A DNA stretch of 64,000 nt, taken from Magnetovibrio sp. (GTDB taxonomy: Bacteria; Pseudomonadota; Alphaproteobacteria; Rhodospirillales; Magnetovibrionaceae). This document shows positions 39,494 to 48,404 of the stretch, in pieces. The stretch lies in contig JANQJR010000013.1 of the NCBI GenBank assembly GCA_028281525.1, positions 1-64,000 on the forward strand. The letters are read 5' to 3'. Position 1 is the first letter of the stretch, and every line of letters starts with the position of its first letter. Both the position numbers and the translations under genes were made by a program. The notes beneath the pieces are model-generated. The model was given only the letters and a program-made list of their open reading frames with translations. It ran no database searches and was not told the DNA's origin.

Positions 39494-40345
39494 TTAGGTA
39501 TTGAAATCCGAAACGACGTGTTGGCGCTGCTCGCCCAACCCTTGAACGCCCAAACGCATGACGTCGCCAGGGTTTAAGAACTGCTGCGGGTTCATACCCA
39601 TGCCCACGCCGGGGGGCGTGCCGGTGGTGATCACGTCACCGGGCTGTAAGGTGAAGAACTCCGACAGGTAACTCACGATGCGCGCCACGGAAAAGATCAT
39701 GGTCGAGGTGTTGCCGGTCTGGCGGCGTTGCCCGTTGACGTCGAGCCACAAATCCAACGCCTGGGGATCGGGCACCTCGTCACGGGTCACCAACCATGGT
39801 CCGATGGGTCCGAAGGTGTCGCACGACTTGCCCTTCACCCATTGCCCGGCGCGTTCCTTTTGAAAGGCGCGTTCCGATACGTCGTTGACCACGCAGTATC
39901 CGGCGACATGGCTCAAGGCATCCGCTTCATCGATGTATTTCGCGGCGGTTCCGATCACCACGCCCAGCTCCACTTCCCAATCCGCCTTGGTCGAGGTGCG
40001 TGGCAGCACCACATCATCAAAGGGACCGTTGATGCAACTTGCGTGTTTGGTGAACAGCAACGGTTCGTCCGGCACCTGCGCGCCGGTTTCCTTGGCGTGC
40101 TCTAAGTAGTTCAAGCCGATGCCGAGGAACTTTCCGACGCCTCCCACGCAAGGGCCCAGGCGTGGGTCGCCGTCAACCACCGGAAGCGCATGCACATCCA
40201 GGGCCGCGATCCTGGCAAGGGTGCCTTGCGATAAGTTAGCACCGGTCACATCATCCATATGCGCCGACAAATCACGGATCGTTCCGCCTTCGTCCAGCAA
40301 TCCCGGTTTTTCTTGGCCCGCAGGGCCGTAACGCAAAAGTTTCAT
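39494..40345 (-). CDS. Fumarylacetoacetate hydrolase-family protein
   Basis: The family hydrolyses or decarboxylates beta-diketo acids. I choose the ATG at 40345 ([15 protein letters not shown]), giving 283 residues. The metal-site signature is present: [32 protein letters not shown] with the Glu ligands, and [17 protein letters not shown]. The C-terminal [18 protein letters not shown] is typical. Substrate unknown; FAH-fold enzymes of this size act in aromatic or sugar acid breakdown. Confidence 0.88.
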   Translation of the reverse strand: MKLLRYGPAGQEKPGLLDEGGTIRDLSAHMDDVTGANLSQGTLARIAALDVHALPVVDGDPRLGPCVGGVGKFLGIGLNYLEHAKETGAQVPDEPLLFTKHASCINGPFDDVVLPRTSTKADWEVELGVVIGTAAKYIDEADALSHVAGYCVVNDVSERAFQKERAGQWVKGKSCDTFGPIGPWLVTRDEVPDPQALDLWLDVNGQRRQTGNTSTMIFSVARIVSYLSEFFTLQPGDVITTGTPPGVGMGMNPQQFLNPGDVMRLGVQGLGEQRQHVVSDFNT

Positions 40346-40518
40346 GGTTTTTCCATGCCCTGAGCAGCCCCGTCTGTCAACCGGCACCCGTTGAAAAGTG
40401 GGGAATTCCCACCCCGTTCACGAAAGCGTGATCACGTCCATGTCCAACTGTTAACGCAAACGTTACCAACAGTCCCTATATGTTAAACTGATGTGGGGGC
40501 ACCCGGAAGAGGCGCCCT

Positions 40519-42840
40519 ATGACAGAAGAAGAGGAACACGTCTTTGACATAAACGAGGGTACGTACGAATGGTGTGTGCGCTCGTTCCAGGCCATCCGCA
40601 AGCGGCTCGGCCTCAACATCAAGGTTCATCACAACGATGATGACTTGATGAGCCAAGGTCATATTTTCCTCTTCAACCATTTCGCCCGTTTCGAAACCAT
40701 CATTCCGCCGTTCGTGATTCATCGCGCGACAGGGGAGCATTGCCGCTCCGTCGCCGATCACACCTTGTTCGAAGGCGCGGAAAACTTCGCCAAGTTCTTG
40801 CGCGGCGTCGGTGCGGTGCCCAACAACTTGCCGGGTCTTCTGCCGTTTCTCGCTGCCGAAATCCTACGCGGACGCAAGATCATCGTGTTCCCCGAAGGCG
40901 GCATGGTCAAGGACCGCCGGGTGCTGGATCAAGAAGGGTCCTTCAACGTTTTCTCCCGCACGTCCAAGGAAAGACGTAAGCACCACCGCGGCGCGGCGGT
41001 GTTGGCGTTGACGCTGGATATCTTCAAGCGCCGTATCCTGGAACTGCACAGCCGAGGCGACCACGCCCGCATTGAGCGTTGGGTCAGGGCACTGGGCATG
41101 AACAGCGCCGAAGAGCTTCTGGCCAAGGCCATCGAGCCCACCTTGATCGTGCCCGCGACCATCACCTTCTATCCCATCCGCATCCGGGAAAACATGATTT
41201 CGCGCGCGGCCGATCTGTTCATGCGCGGCATGCCACAAAAGTTCGCCGAAGAAATGAAAATCGAAGGCAACCTCCTGCTCCGTGACACCGACATGGACAT
41301 CCGCTTAGGCCAACCCGTGCAGCCGCAAAAAAAATGGCGCTGGTGGGAACGCATGCTGCTAAATCGCTATTTCACAAAACACGTCTGGTCCCTGGACGAC
41401 CTGTTCGGGTTGAAGGATCAAGCCGAAAGCTTCTCTGAAAAACTCATAGCCCGCTGCATTTCCGACGAAACCCTGCGCATCCGCGACGATTACATGCGCG
41501 CCATGTATGCAGGCATCACCGTCAACCTGAGCCATCTCGCCAGTCACCTCATCATCACTCTGATTCGCCGCGGCCAAATGGAAATCGGCCACGCGCTGTT
41601 TCACAAGACGCTCTATCTGGCGTTGAAGAACCTGCAAGCCAGCCGGGACGTTCACCTGCACCGCAGCCTCTTGTGGCCGGATCGCTATCGCATGCTGTTG
41701 GCGGGCGTAAGCGTGGAACTCGACCGTTTTCTCAAAACCTGCAAGAACGCCGGTTTGGTCGGACGCACGCCTTCATCTTACCGCTTCCTGGATAAACTCT
41801 GCGAAGAATACGGTTTCGACGAAGTGCGCTTGGAAAATCCGGTTTTGGTCTACGCCAACGAGGTCGAGCCCCTCTTGCAAGTGTACGACACCATGGACGC
41901 CGCCTTGGCGAGTGCGGAAACCATCAGCGACGCAGAGCTGGGCTCTTTGATGTTCGACGATGAACTGCGCGCGCACCAATGGAACCGGAATCACTTCACG
42001 TCACCCCGATTCCACGCCATCAACGAAAAGGAAACCGCAACCGAAAGCGGAGAGCCTTATCTGTTCCTGCCGCAGGAGAAAGTGAGTACCGGGGTGTTGC
42101 TGGTGCACGGCTTCCTCGCCAGTCCGGCGGAACTCAGCGGCTATGCCAGGCAGCTGTGCAATCAGGGCTACGCGGTTTTGGGCGTGCGTCTCGCGGGGCA
42201 CGGCACGTCGCCGTGGGACTTGAAAACCCGCGACTGGCAAGATTGGCTCAATTCGCTGCGCCGGGGCTATCGCATCCTATCCGCCTTCGCCGACCAGGTG
42301 GTGGTTGCAGGCTTTTCCACCGGCGGTGCACTGTCTTTAATGTTGGCGGCGGAAGACCTGCCCAAAGTCTCAGGCGTGGCCGCCATATGTGCGCCGGTGA
42401 AGTTCCGCAAGCGCGCCATGGCGCTGGTGCCTTTGGTCCATGGCCTGAACAAGCTGAGCCGGATGCTTCCGAAAGTCGATGAAGTCATCCCATTTCGCGA
42501 GAACGAGAGCGAACACCCGAACATCAATTACCGCTCCATGCCCGTGAACGCACTGTACCAATTGCGTGAATTGACCGACGTGATGAAGCAGCGGCTTGCC
42601 AAGGTCCACGTTCCGACGCTGATCATACAGGGCGACAACGACCCTGTGGTCGACCCCGCCAGCGCCAATAAAATCTTTGACGCACTGCCGGGACACGACA
42701 AGGCGTTGCATTGGGTCAACACGCATCGCCACGGCATTTTTCATGAAAACATCGGCGGCACGCGTCAGTTGGTGACCACTTTCATTCAACAGTGCGAAGC
42801 CGAAACCGCTTACCGTTTAGATCAGTTGGAGACGGGATAA
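40519..42840 (+). CDS. Fusion of a PlsB/PlsC-like acyltransferase and an alpha/beta hydrolase
   Basis: The 773-residue protein has two catalytic parts. Residues 1-300 resemble glycerophosphate acyltransferases: FLFNHFARFET (NHxxxxE in place of HxxxxD), IVFPEGGMVKDRRV, and PATITFYPIRI. A helical linker of about 220 residues follows. Residues from about 525 form an alpha/beta hydrolase with LLVHGFLASPAEL, the nucleophile GFSTGGALSLML, Asp in QGDNDPVVDP and His in HRHGIFHEN. Its stop overlaps the acyl-CoA synthetase start (TAATG). It could move acyl chains between glycerolipids and CoA for the downstream beta-oxidation genes. A possible extended -10 (TGTTAAACT) lies at 40481. Confidence 0.84.
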   Translation: MTEEEEHVFDINEGTYEWCVRSFQAIRKRLGLNIKVHHNDDDLMSQGHIFLFNHFARFETIIPPFVIHRATGEHCRSVADHTLFEGAENFAKFLRGVGAVPNNLPGLLPFLAAEILRGRKIIVFPEGGMVKDRRVLDQEGSFNVFSRTSKERRKHHRGAAVLALTLDIFKRRILELHSRGDHARIERWVRALGMNSAEELLAKAIEPTLIVPATITFYPIRIRENMISRAADLFMRGMPQKFAEEMKIEGNLLLRDTDMDIRLGQPVQPQKKWRWWERMLLNRYFTKHVWSLDDLFGLKDQAESFSEKLIARCISDETLRIRDDYMRAMYAGITVNLSHLASHLIITLIRRGQMEIGHALFHKTLYLALKNLQASRDVHLHRSLLWPDRYRMLLAGVSVELDRFLKTCKNAGLVGRTPSSYRFLDKLCEEYGFDEVRLENPVLVYANEVEPLLQVYDTMDAALASAETISDAELGSLMFDDELRAHQWNRNHFTSPRFHAINEKETATESGEPYLFLPQEKVSTGVLLVHGFLASPAELSGYARQLCNQGYAVLGVRLAGHGTSPWDLKTRDWQDWLNSLRRGYRILSAFADQVVVAGFSTGGALSLMLAAEDLPKVSGVAAICAPVKFRKRAMALVPLVHGLNKLSRMLPKVDEVIPFRENESEHPNINYRSMPVNALYQLRELTDVMKQRLAKVHVPTLIIQGDNDPVVDPASANKIFDALPGHDKALHWVNTHRHGIFHENIGGTRQLVTTFIQQCEAETAYRLDQLETG

Positions 42841-44561
42841 TGCGCGACCTGTTTACCCCCCCACCGCCTTGGGCGCATGCCTACCCCCCCAATCTGGACT
42901 GGGACTTGGAGGCCATCGCCAAGCCCGTCTATGCCCTGCTGGATGAAGCCGCCGCAAAGGACCCGGATGCTGTGTGTTTGGATTTCCTGGACCGCCACAC
43001 CACGTTTGCCAAAATGCTGGCGCTCACCAACCGCACCGCAAGGGGCCTGCAGCAACTGGGCGTTCAGAAAGGCGACCGGGTGGGTCTGTGTCTGCCCAAT
43101 TCGCCTTATTACATCGCCGCGTATTTCGGCGTACTCAAAGCTGGCGCCACGGTGGTGAATTTCAATCCGCTCTATACCGAAGACGAGATCCGCGCACAGA
43201 TCGCCGATGCCGGCGTGAGCATCATGTTCACTCTGGACTTGAAAAGCCTGTACCCCAAGGTCGCGGCGGCGCTGAAAGGCACCAGCTTGCGCAACATCGT
43301 GGTGTGTTCACTTTCCGATGCGCTGCCGACCGTGAAAAGTTGGCTATTCCAGGTGTTCAAACGTGGCGAAATCGCTGCCCCACCTCACAATCTACAAAAT
43401 CTGCCGTTTTCCTGGTTGACCAAGAACTTGGGCAACTACGACCCGGTCGAGATCGACCCGCTCAGCGACATCGCCTTGTTCCAATACACCGGCGGCACCA
43501 CCGGCACGCCGAAAGCCGCGATGTTGACGCACAGCAACATCATCACCAACACCGAACAAGTGCGCGGTTGGCTCACCGACGACGATCCGGACGGCGAAAG
43601 CATCCTCGCCGTTCTGCCGTTCTTCCATGTTTTCGCCATGACGGTGGTGATGTGTCTGGGCCTGCGCATCCGCGCAAAATTGATCGCACTTCCCCGTTTC
43701 GAATTGGATCAGGTGCTGAAAACCATCCATGAAAAACGCCCGAGCCTGTTCCCCGCCGTGCCGACCATCTACGGCGCCATCAGCAACCACCCAAACCTGG
43801 ACCGTTACGACCTGACCTCAATTCGCCATTGCATCGCCGGCGGCGCGCCCCTGCCGGTCGAAATCAAACATGCGTTCGAGAAGTTGACCGGCTGCGTGCT
43901 GGTGGAGGGCTACGGCTTAACCGAAGCCTCCCCCGTGGTGTGCTGCAATCCGCCATGGGGCGACAACAAACCGGGCGCCATCGGCATTCCGTTGCCCGGC
44001 ACACATGTGGAAATTCGCGATCTCGACAACAAGGCGCGCACCGTGCCCATCGGCGAGCGCGGCGAGGTGGTGGTGCGCGGCCCACAAGTGATGGCCGGGT
44101 ACTGGGGACGCGAGGAGGAAACCCTGGACGTTCTGGAAGGCCATTGGCTGCGCACCGGCGACGTCGGTCACCTGGATGAGGACGGTTACGTATTCCTCAC
44201 CGACCGCATGAAGGACGTGATCCTGTGCGGCGGTTACAACGTTTATCCGCGCGTCATCGAAGACGCGCTCTATCAACACCCCGACGTTTTGGAAGCCGTG
44301 GTCATCGCCATTCCGCACGGCTACCGGGGAGAAACGCCTAAGGCCTTCGTTAAGTTGGCGGAGGACGCAAAGGCTAGGCCGGAGGATTTGATGGCGTTCT
44401 GCACAGAACACCTCAATCCCTTGGAACGCCCCGAAGAGATCGAACTGCGTGACGAGTTGCCGAAAACCCTAATCGGCAAATTGTCCAAAAAGGAATTGGT
44501 GGAAGAAGAAGCGCAAAAGCGCCGAGAAGCCCAACCACTGCAGGAGCTGCGTCATGGATAA
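42840..44561 (+). CDS. fadD: Long-chain fatty acid--CoA ligase
   Basis: It activates fatty acids to acyl-CoA. The ATG at 42840 shares its A with the upstream TAA stop and gives 573 residues (MRDLFTPPPPWAHAYPPN). Adenylate-forming motifs are clear: QYTGGTTGTPKAAMLTHSNI, GYGLTEASPVVCCNPP, LRTGDVGHLDEDGYVFLTDR and KDVILCGGYNVYPRVIEDAL, with the C-terminal lysine in LIGKLSKKELV. It is in the fatty-acid operon between the fusion protein and the MerR gene. Confidence 0.92.
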   Translation: MRDLFTPPPPWAHAYPPNLDWDLEAIAKPVYALLDEAAAKDPDAVCLDFLDRHTTFAKMLALTNRTARGLQQLGVQKGDRVGLCLPNSPYYIAAYFGVLKAGATVVNFNPLYTEDEIRAQIADAGVSIMFTLDLKSLYPKVAAALKGTSLRNIVVCSLSDALPTVKSWLFQVFKRGEIAAPPHNLQNLPFSWLTKNLGNYDPVEIDPLSDIALFQYTGGTTGTPKAAMLTHSNIITNTEQVRGWLTDDDPDGESILAVLPFFHVFAMTVVMCLGLRIRAKLIALPRFELDQVLKTIHEKRPSLFPAVPTIYGAISNHPNLDRYDLTSIRHCIAGGAPLPVEIKHAFEKLTGCVLVEGYGLTEASPVVCCNPPWGDNKPGAIGIPLPGTHVEIRDLDNKARTVPIGERGEVVVRGPQVMAGYWGREEETLDVLEGHWLRTGDVGHLDEDGYVFLTDRMKDVILCGGYNVYPRVIEDALYQHPDVLEAVVIAIPHGYRGETPKAFVKLAEDAKARPEDLMAFCTEHLNPLERPEEIELRDELPKTLIGKLSKKELVEEEAQKRREAQPLQELRHG

Positions 44562-44889
44562 GCTCTATTCCGTCGAAGACCTGGCACACGCTTGCGACAC
44601 CACACCGCGTGCGGTGCGCCTGTATATGGAAAAAGGCCTGCTGGAGCCCATGCGCGCGGGCCGCACCTACGTGTTCACCGATATCAGCGTGCAAAAGCTA
44701 GCCGTGATTCTGCGCTGCAAGCGCATCGGCATGTCCTTGGACGAAATCAAGGAGCGCCTATCCGCCACGTCCAGAAATCAGATTCAAGACATGATCCAGC
44801 GGGTCGAACACATCCGCCTGGACGCCAGCGCCGAACTGGACGCGCTGCGCGCGGAACTCAACTCCGCACGCCGACAAGAGAGGAGCTGA
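44554..44889 (+). CDS. MerR-family transcriptional regulator
   Basis: The 111-residue protein has a MerR winged helix at its start (YSVEDLAHACDTTPRAVRLY, then GLLEPMRAGRTYVFTDISVQ) and a dimerising coiled coil at its end. No Cys metal site is seen. It overlaps the ligase by eight bases and lies inside the operon, so it probably controls it, sensing acyl-CoA or another small ligand. The ligand is inference. Confidence 0.88.
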   Translation: MDKLYSVEDLAHACDTTPRAVRLYMEKGLLEPMRAGRTYVFTDISVQKLAVILRCKRIGMSLDEIKERLSATSRNQIQDMIQRVEHIRLDASAELDALRAELNSARRQERS

Positions 44890-44892
44890 ACC

Positions 44893-46056
44893 ATGGTATC
44901 CCCAACGGCCTCCCCAGCAGTCCCCATCGTCATCGCCGGCTTCGCCCGCTCCCCCTTCACCGTGGCGCACAAAGGCGCGCTGGCGCGCACCCGCCCGGAC
45001 GATATCGTCGCGCAGGTCGTGCGCGGGCTGTTGGAGCGTACCCATGCCGACCCCGCCCTGATCGAAGACCTGATCATGGGCTGCGCGTTCCCGGAAGGTG
45101 AGCAAGGCTTCAACGTTGCGCGGTTGGTCGGGTTCCTCGCCGATCTGCCGCTGCATGTCGCGGGCGTGACCGTCAACCGCTTCTGTGGATCGAGCATGCA
45201 AGCCATCCACATGGCCGCGGGCGCGATGCAGATGGGCGCGGGAGAGGCCTACATCTGCGCGGGCGTCGAAAGCATGAGCCGCATCCCCATGACCGGCTTC
45301 AATCCCCTGCCCCACCCGGGTCTCACCGAACGCATGGAAGGCGCCTACATGGGCATGGGCGAGACGGCGGAAAATGTCGCGCGCAAATACGGCCTCGGCC
45401 GCGCGGAACAGGACAGTTTCGCGCTCGCCAGCCAGCACAAGGCCGCAGCCGCACAAGCCGCCGGACATTTCATGGACGAAATCGTCCCCATCAAAGGGGC
45501 TGACGGTGTGGTCGCGGTGGACGGTTGCATCCGGGAAGACACCACATTAGATGCCCTGGAAGGCTTGAAACCGGCATTCCAGGAAGGCGGTACCGTGACG
45601 GCGGGCACGGCCTCCCCGCTCACCGACGGCGCCAGCGCCGTATTGGTCACCACCGAAGCCTTTGCCGAGCGCGAAGGTCTCAAGCCGCTGGCTTACGTCA
45701 AAGCCTTCGCAGTCTCCGGCTGTCAACCGGAAATCATGGGCATCGGCCCGGTGGGCTCAAGCCAGAAAGCGCTGAAGCGCGCGGGCATCAGCGTCGATGA
45801 TCTGGATGTGGTCGAACTCAACGAAGCGTTCGCAAGCCAGTCCCTGGCATCGATCCGCGACTTGGGCCTCAACATCGACAAAGTCAACATTGACGGCGGT
45901 GCTATCGCGCTGGGTCATCCGCTGGGCGCGACCGGTGCGCGCATCACCGGCAAGGCCGCGCAAATTCTGAACCGCACCCAAGGCCGCTGGGCCCTAGCGA
46001 CCCAGTGCATTGGTGGCGGCCAGGGCATCGCCACCGTGCTGGAGGGTGTGTCATGA
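44893..46056 (+). CDS. fadA: Acetyl-CoA C-acyltransferase (thiolase)
   Basis: The 387-residue thiolase catalyses the last beta-oxidation step. It shows the acyl-accepting Cys in VNRFCGSSMQAIHMAAG, His in NEAFASQSLASI to GGAIALGHPLGATGARI and the second Cys in ATQCIGGGQGIATVLE. Its stop overlaps the following gene by four bases, as in fadAB-type pairs. The start has GAGGAGCTG upstream. Confidence 0.93.
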   Translation: MVSPTASPAVPIVIAGFARSPFTVAHKGALARTRPDDIVAQVVRGLLERTHADPALIEDLIMGCAFPEGEQGFNVARLVGFLADLPLHVAGVTVNRFCGSSMQAIHMAAGAMQMGAGEAYICAGVESMSRIPMTGFNPLPHPGLTERMEGAYMGMGETAENVARKYGLGRAEQDSFALASQHKAAAAQAAGHFMDEIVPIKGADGVVAVDGCIREDTTLDALEGLKPAFQEGGTVTAGTASPLTDGASAVLVTTEAFAEREGLKPLAYVKAFAVSGCQPEIMGIGPVGSSQKALKRAGISVDDLDVVELNEAFASQSLASIRDLGLNIDKVNIDGGAIALGHPLGATGARITGKAAQILNRTQGRWALATQCIGGGQGIATVLEGVS

Positions 46057-48374
46057 CCAAAGCCCCTTATGAGCCGATCCAAAAAGTCTGCGTCATCGGC
46101 GCAGGCGTGATGGGCGCGGGCATCGCCGCCCATGCGGCCAATGCGGGTGCGGATGTGATCCTTTTGGACGTGGTCGAAGACGCCGCCGCGAATGCCGTGC
46201 AAAAGATGTTGAAGACCCAACCCGCGCCGCTGATGCACCCCAGCTTCGCAAAACGCATCACGCCTGGCACGCTGGACAATATCGGCCATGTGGAGGACTG
46301 CGATTGGATCATCGAGGCGGTGATTGAACGCCTGGACGTCAAGAAAGAGCTTTACCGCCAACTCGCCCCGAAGATGAAACCGGGCGCGGTGCTGTCGTCC
46401 AACACCTCGACCATTCCGCTTTCGCAATTGGTTGAAGGCATGGCGGTGGAAACCCGTCCCTATTTCCTGATCACGCATTTCTTCAACCCACCCCGCTATA
46501 TGCGCTTGCTGGAAATCGTCACCGGCGCGCACACGGATTCATTCGCGAGCGCCCGCATCCAGGACTTCGCGGATCGCGCCATGGGCAAAAGCATCGTGCA
46601 CTGCAAGGATACACCCGGCTTCATCGCCAACCGTATCGGCACCTTCTGGCTGCAGTGCGCGGTCACCGAAGCGATCAAACACGGGATCGGCATCGAACAG
46701 GCCGACGCCGTTTTGAGCCGCCCCATGGGCGTGCCGAAAACCGGGGTATTCGGTTTGTTGGACCTGGTGGGGCTAGACCTGATGCCGCACATTCTGAACA
46801 GCTTCAAAACCACCTTGCCGGACGGCGACGCGTTTCATGCCCTGGGCGACGCGCCGGAGCTGCTCGCGAAAATGATCGAAGACGGCTACACCGGCCGCAA
46901 GGGCCGTGGTGGATTTTACCGACTGAACACGGACGACGGACAGAAAGTGAAAGAAGCCATCGATTTGGGCACCGGCGCGTACGCGCCGGCCAAACGCCCC
47001 AAGATCGAAGCCGCCGAAGCCGCACGCAAGCATGGCCCGCGCGCCACCCTGTGCCACGACAGCGCCGAAGGCCGTTACGCCTGGTCTGTCGTATCGCAAA
47101 CCTTGAGTTACGCAGCGCACTTGGCTCCGCAGATATCGGATCATGTCGAGGCCGTGGATCGCGCCATGCGGCTCGGCTACAACTGGAAATGGGGCCCGTT
47201 CGAGCTGATCGACCGGATCGGCGCAGAGTGGCTAGAACGTCAATTCACTGCCGAAGGACGGCCCGTTCCGGAGCTGTTACGAAGCGCCGCTGGGCGCACC
47301 TTCTATCAGACCGACGCCGGTCAACTCACATACTTGGCGTATGATGGCCGGTATCGTCCCGTCAAACGCCCGGACGGCGTGCTGTTGCTGGCGGACATCA
47401 AGCGCCAAAGCCTCCCCGTGAAGCACAATACGTCGGCCAGCATCTGGGATTTGGGCGACGGCGTAGCGTGCCTGGAATTCCATTCCAAGATGAATTCACT
47501 CAATCCTTTCATCCTCAGCCTGATGAACTGGTCCCGGCGTGAGTTGCCCAAGCGCGGCTTCAAGGGACTGGTGATCCACAACGAAGGACGTAATTTTTCC
47601 GTCGGCGCCAACATCGCCATGCTGCTGATCACGTCCAAGCTGCGCTTGTGGCCACTGATCCGCATGATCGTGCGTTACGGGCAGAGAACCTTCGGCAACT
47701 TAAAAAGCGCACCCTTCCCCGTGGTCGGCGCGCCCAGTGGTATGGCGCTCGGCGGTGGATGCGAAGTGCTGCTGCATTGCGACGCCATCGACGCGCATGC
47801 GGAAACCTATACCGGCTTGATCGAAGCGGGTGTCGGCATCGTGCCCGGCTGGGGTGGTTGCAAAGAACTGCTCAGCCGCTGGAGCGTGGCCAAAAATTGC
47901 CCGGGCGGCCCCATGCCGCCGGTGATGAAGGCGTTCGAGACCATCGCCACCGCGCAAGTGTCCAAATCCGCCTATGAGGCTAAGGACATGATGGTCCTGC
48001 GCCCCGGCGACCATGTGGTGATGAATCAGGACCGCTTGCTCGCTGCCGCCAAGGCGCGGATGCTGGAATTGGCGAAGGATTACATCCCGCCCACACCGGT
48101 GGACATGCACCTGCCCGGTCCCAGCGGGGCGACGGCGCTGAAACTTGCGGTGCGCGACTTCATCAACAAGGGCGTTGCCACCCCTCACGACGCCACCATC
48201 GCCCATGAGTTGGCGTTCGTGTTGTCCGGCGGCAACACCGACATGCTGGATACCGTGAATGAAGCCGGCGTGTTGAAGCTGGAACGCGATGCCATCGTCA
48301 AACTCGCCAAAACTTCCAAGACCCGTGACCGGGTGGCGCACATGTTGAAAACCGGCAAGCCCCTCAGAAATTGA
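46053..48374 (+). CDS. 3-hydroxyacyl-CoA dehydrogenase / enoyl-CoA hydratase
   Basis: This bifunctional beta-oxidation enzyme has 773 residues from the ATG at 46053 (MTKAPYEPIQKVCVIGAG). The dehydrogenase half comes first: VCVIGAGVMGAGIAAHAANA, then SSNTSTIPLSQLVEG, with HFFNPPRYMRLLEIV. The hydratase-like half lies near the C-terminus (about 470-720): NEGRNFSVGANIAMLL and MALGGGCEVLLHCDAI, with YTGLIEAGVGIVPGWGGCKE holding the catalytic Glu. This domain order is opposite to that of E. coli FadB and is common in alphaproteobacteria. Confidence 0.92.
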   Translation: MTKAPYEPIQKVCVIGAGVMGAGIAAHAANAGADVILLDVVEDAAANAVQKMLKTQPAPLMHPSFAKRITPGTLDNIGHVEDCDWIIEAVIERLDVKKELYRQLAPKMKPGAVLSSNTSTIPLSQLVEGMAVETRPYFLITHFFNPPRYMRLLEIVTGAHTDSFASARIQDFADRAMGKSIVHCKDTPGFIANRIGTFWLQCAVTEAIKHGIGIEQADAVLSRPMGVPKTGVFGLLDLVGLDLMPHILNSFKTTLPDGDAFHALGDAPELLAKMIEDGYTGRKGRGGFYRLNTDDGQKVKEAIDLGTGAYAPAKRPKIEAAEAARKHGPRATLCHDSAEGRYAWSVVSQTLSYAAHLAPQISDHVEAVDRAMRLGYNWKWGPFELIDRIGAEWLERQFTAEGRPVPELLRSAAGRTFYQTDAGQLTYLAYDGRYRPVKRPDGVLLLADIKRQSLPVKHNTSASIWDLGDGVACLEFHSKMNSLNPFILSLMNWSRRELPKRGFKGLVIHNEGRNFSVGANIAMLLITSKLRLWPLIRMIVRYGQRTFGNLKSAPFPVVGAPSGMALGGGCEVLLHCDAIDAHAETYTGLIEAGVGIVPGWGGCKELLSRWSVAKNCPGGPMPPVMKAFETIATAQVSKSAYEAKDMMVLRPGDHVVMNQDRLLAAAKARMLELAKDYIPPTPVDMHLPGPSGATALKLAVRDFINKGVATPHDATIAHELAFVLSGGNTDMLDTVNEAGVLKLERDAIVKLAKTSKTRDRVAHMLKTGKPLRN

Positions 48375-48404
48375 ACATGCGGAATTGATACCAGGAGACC
48401 TCCC

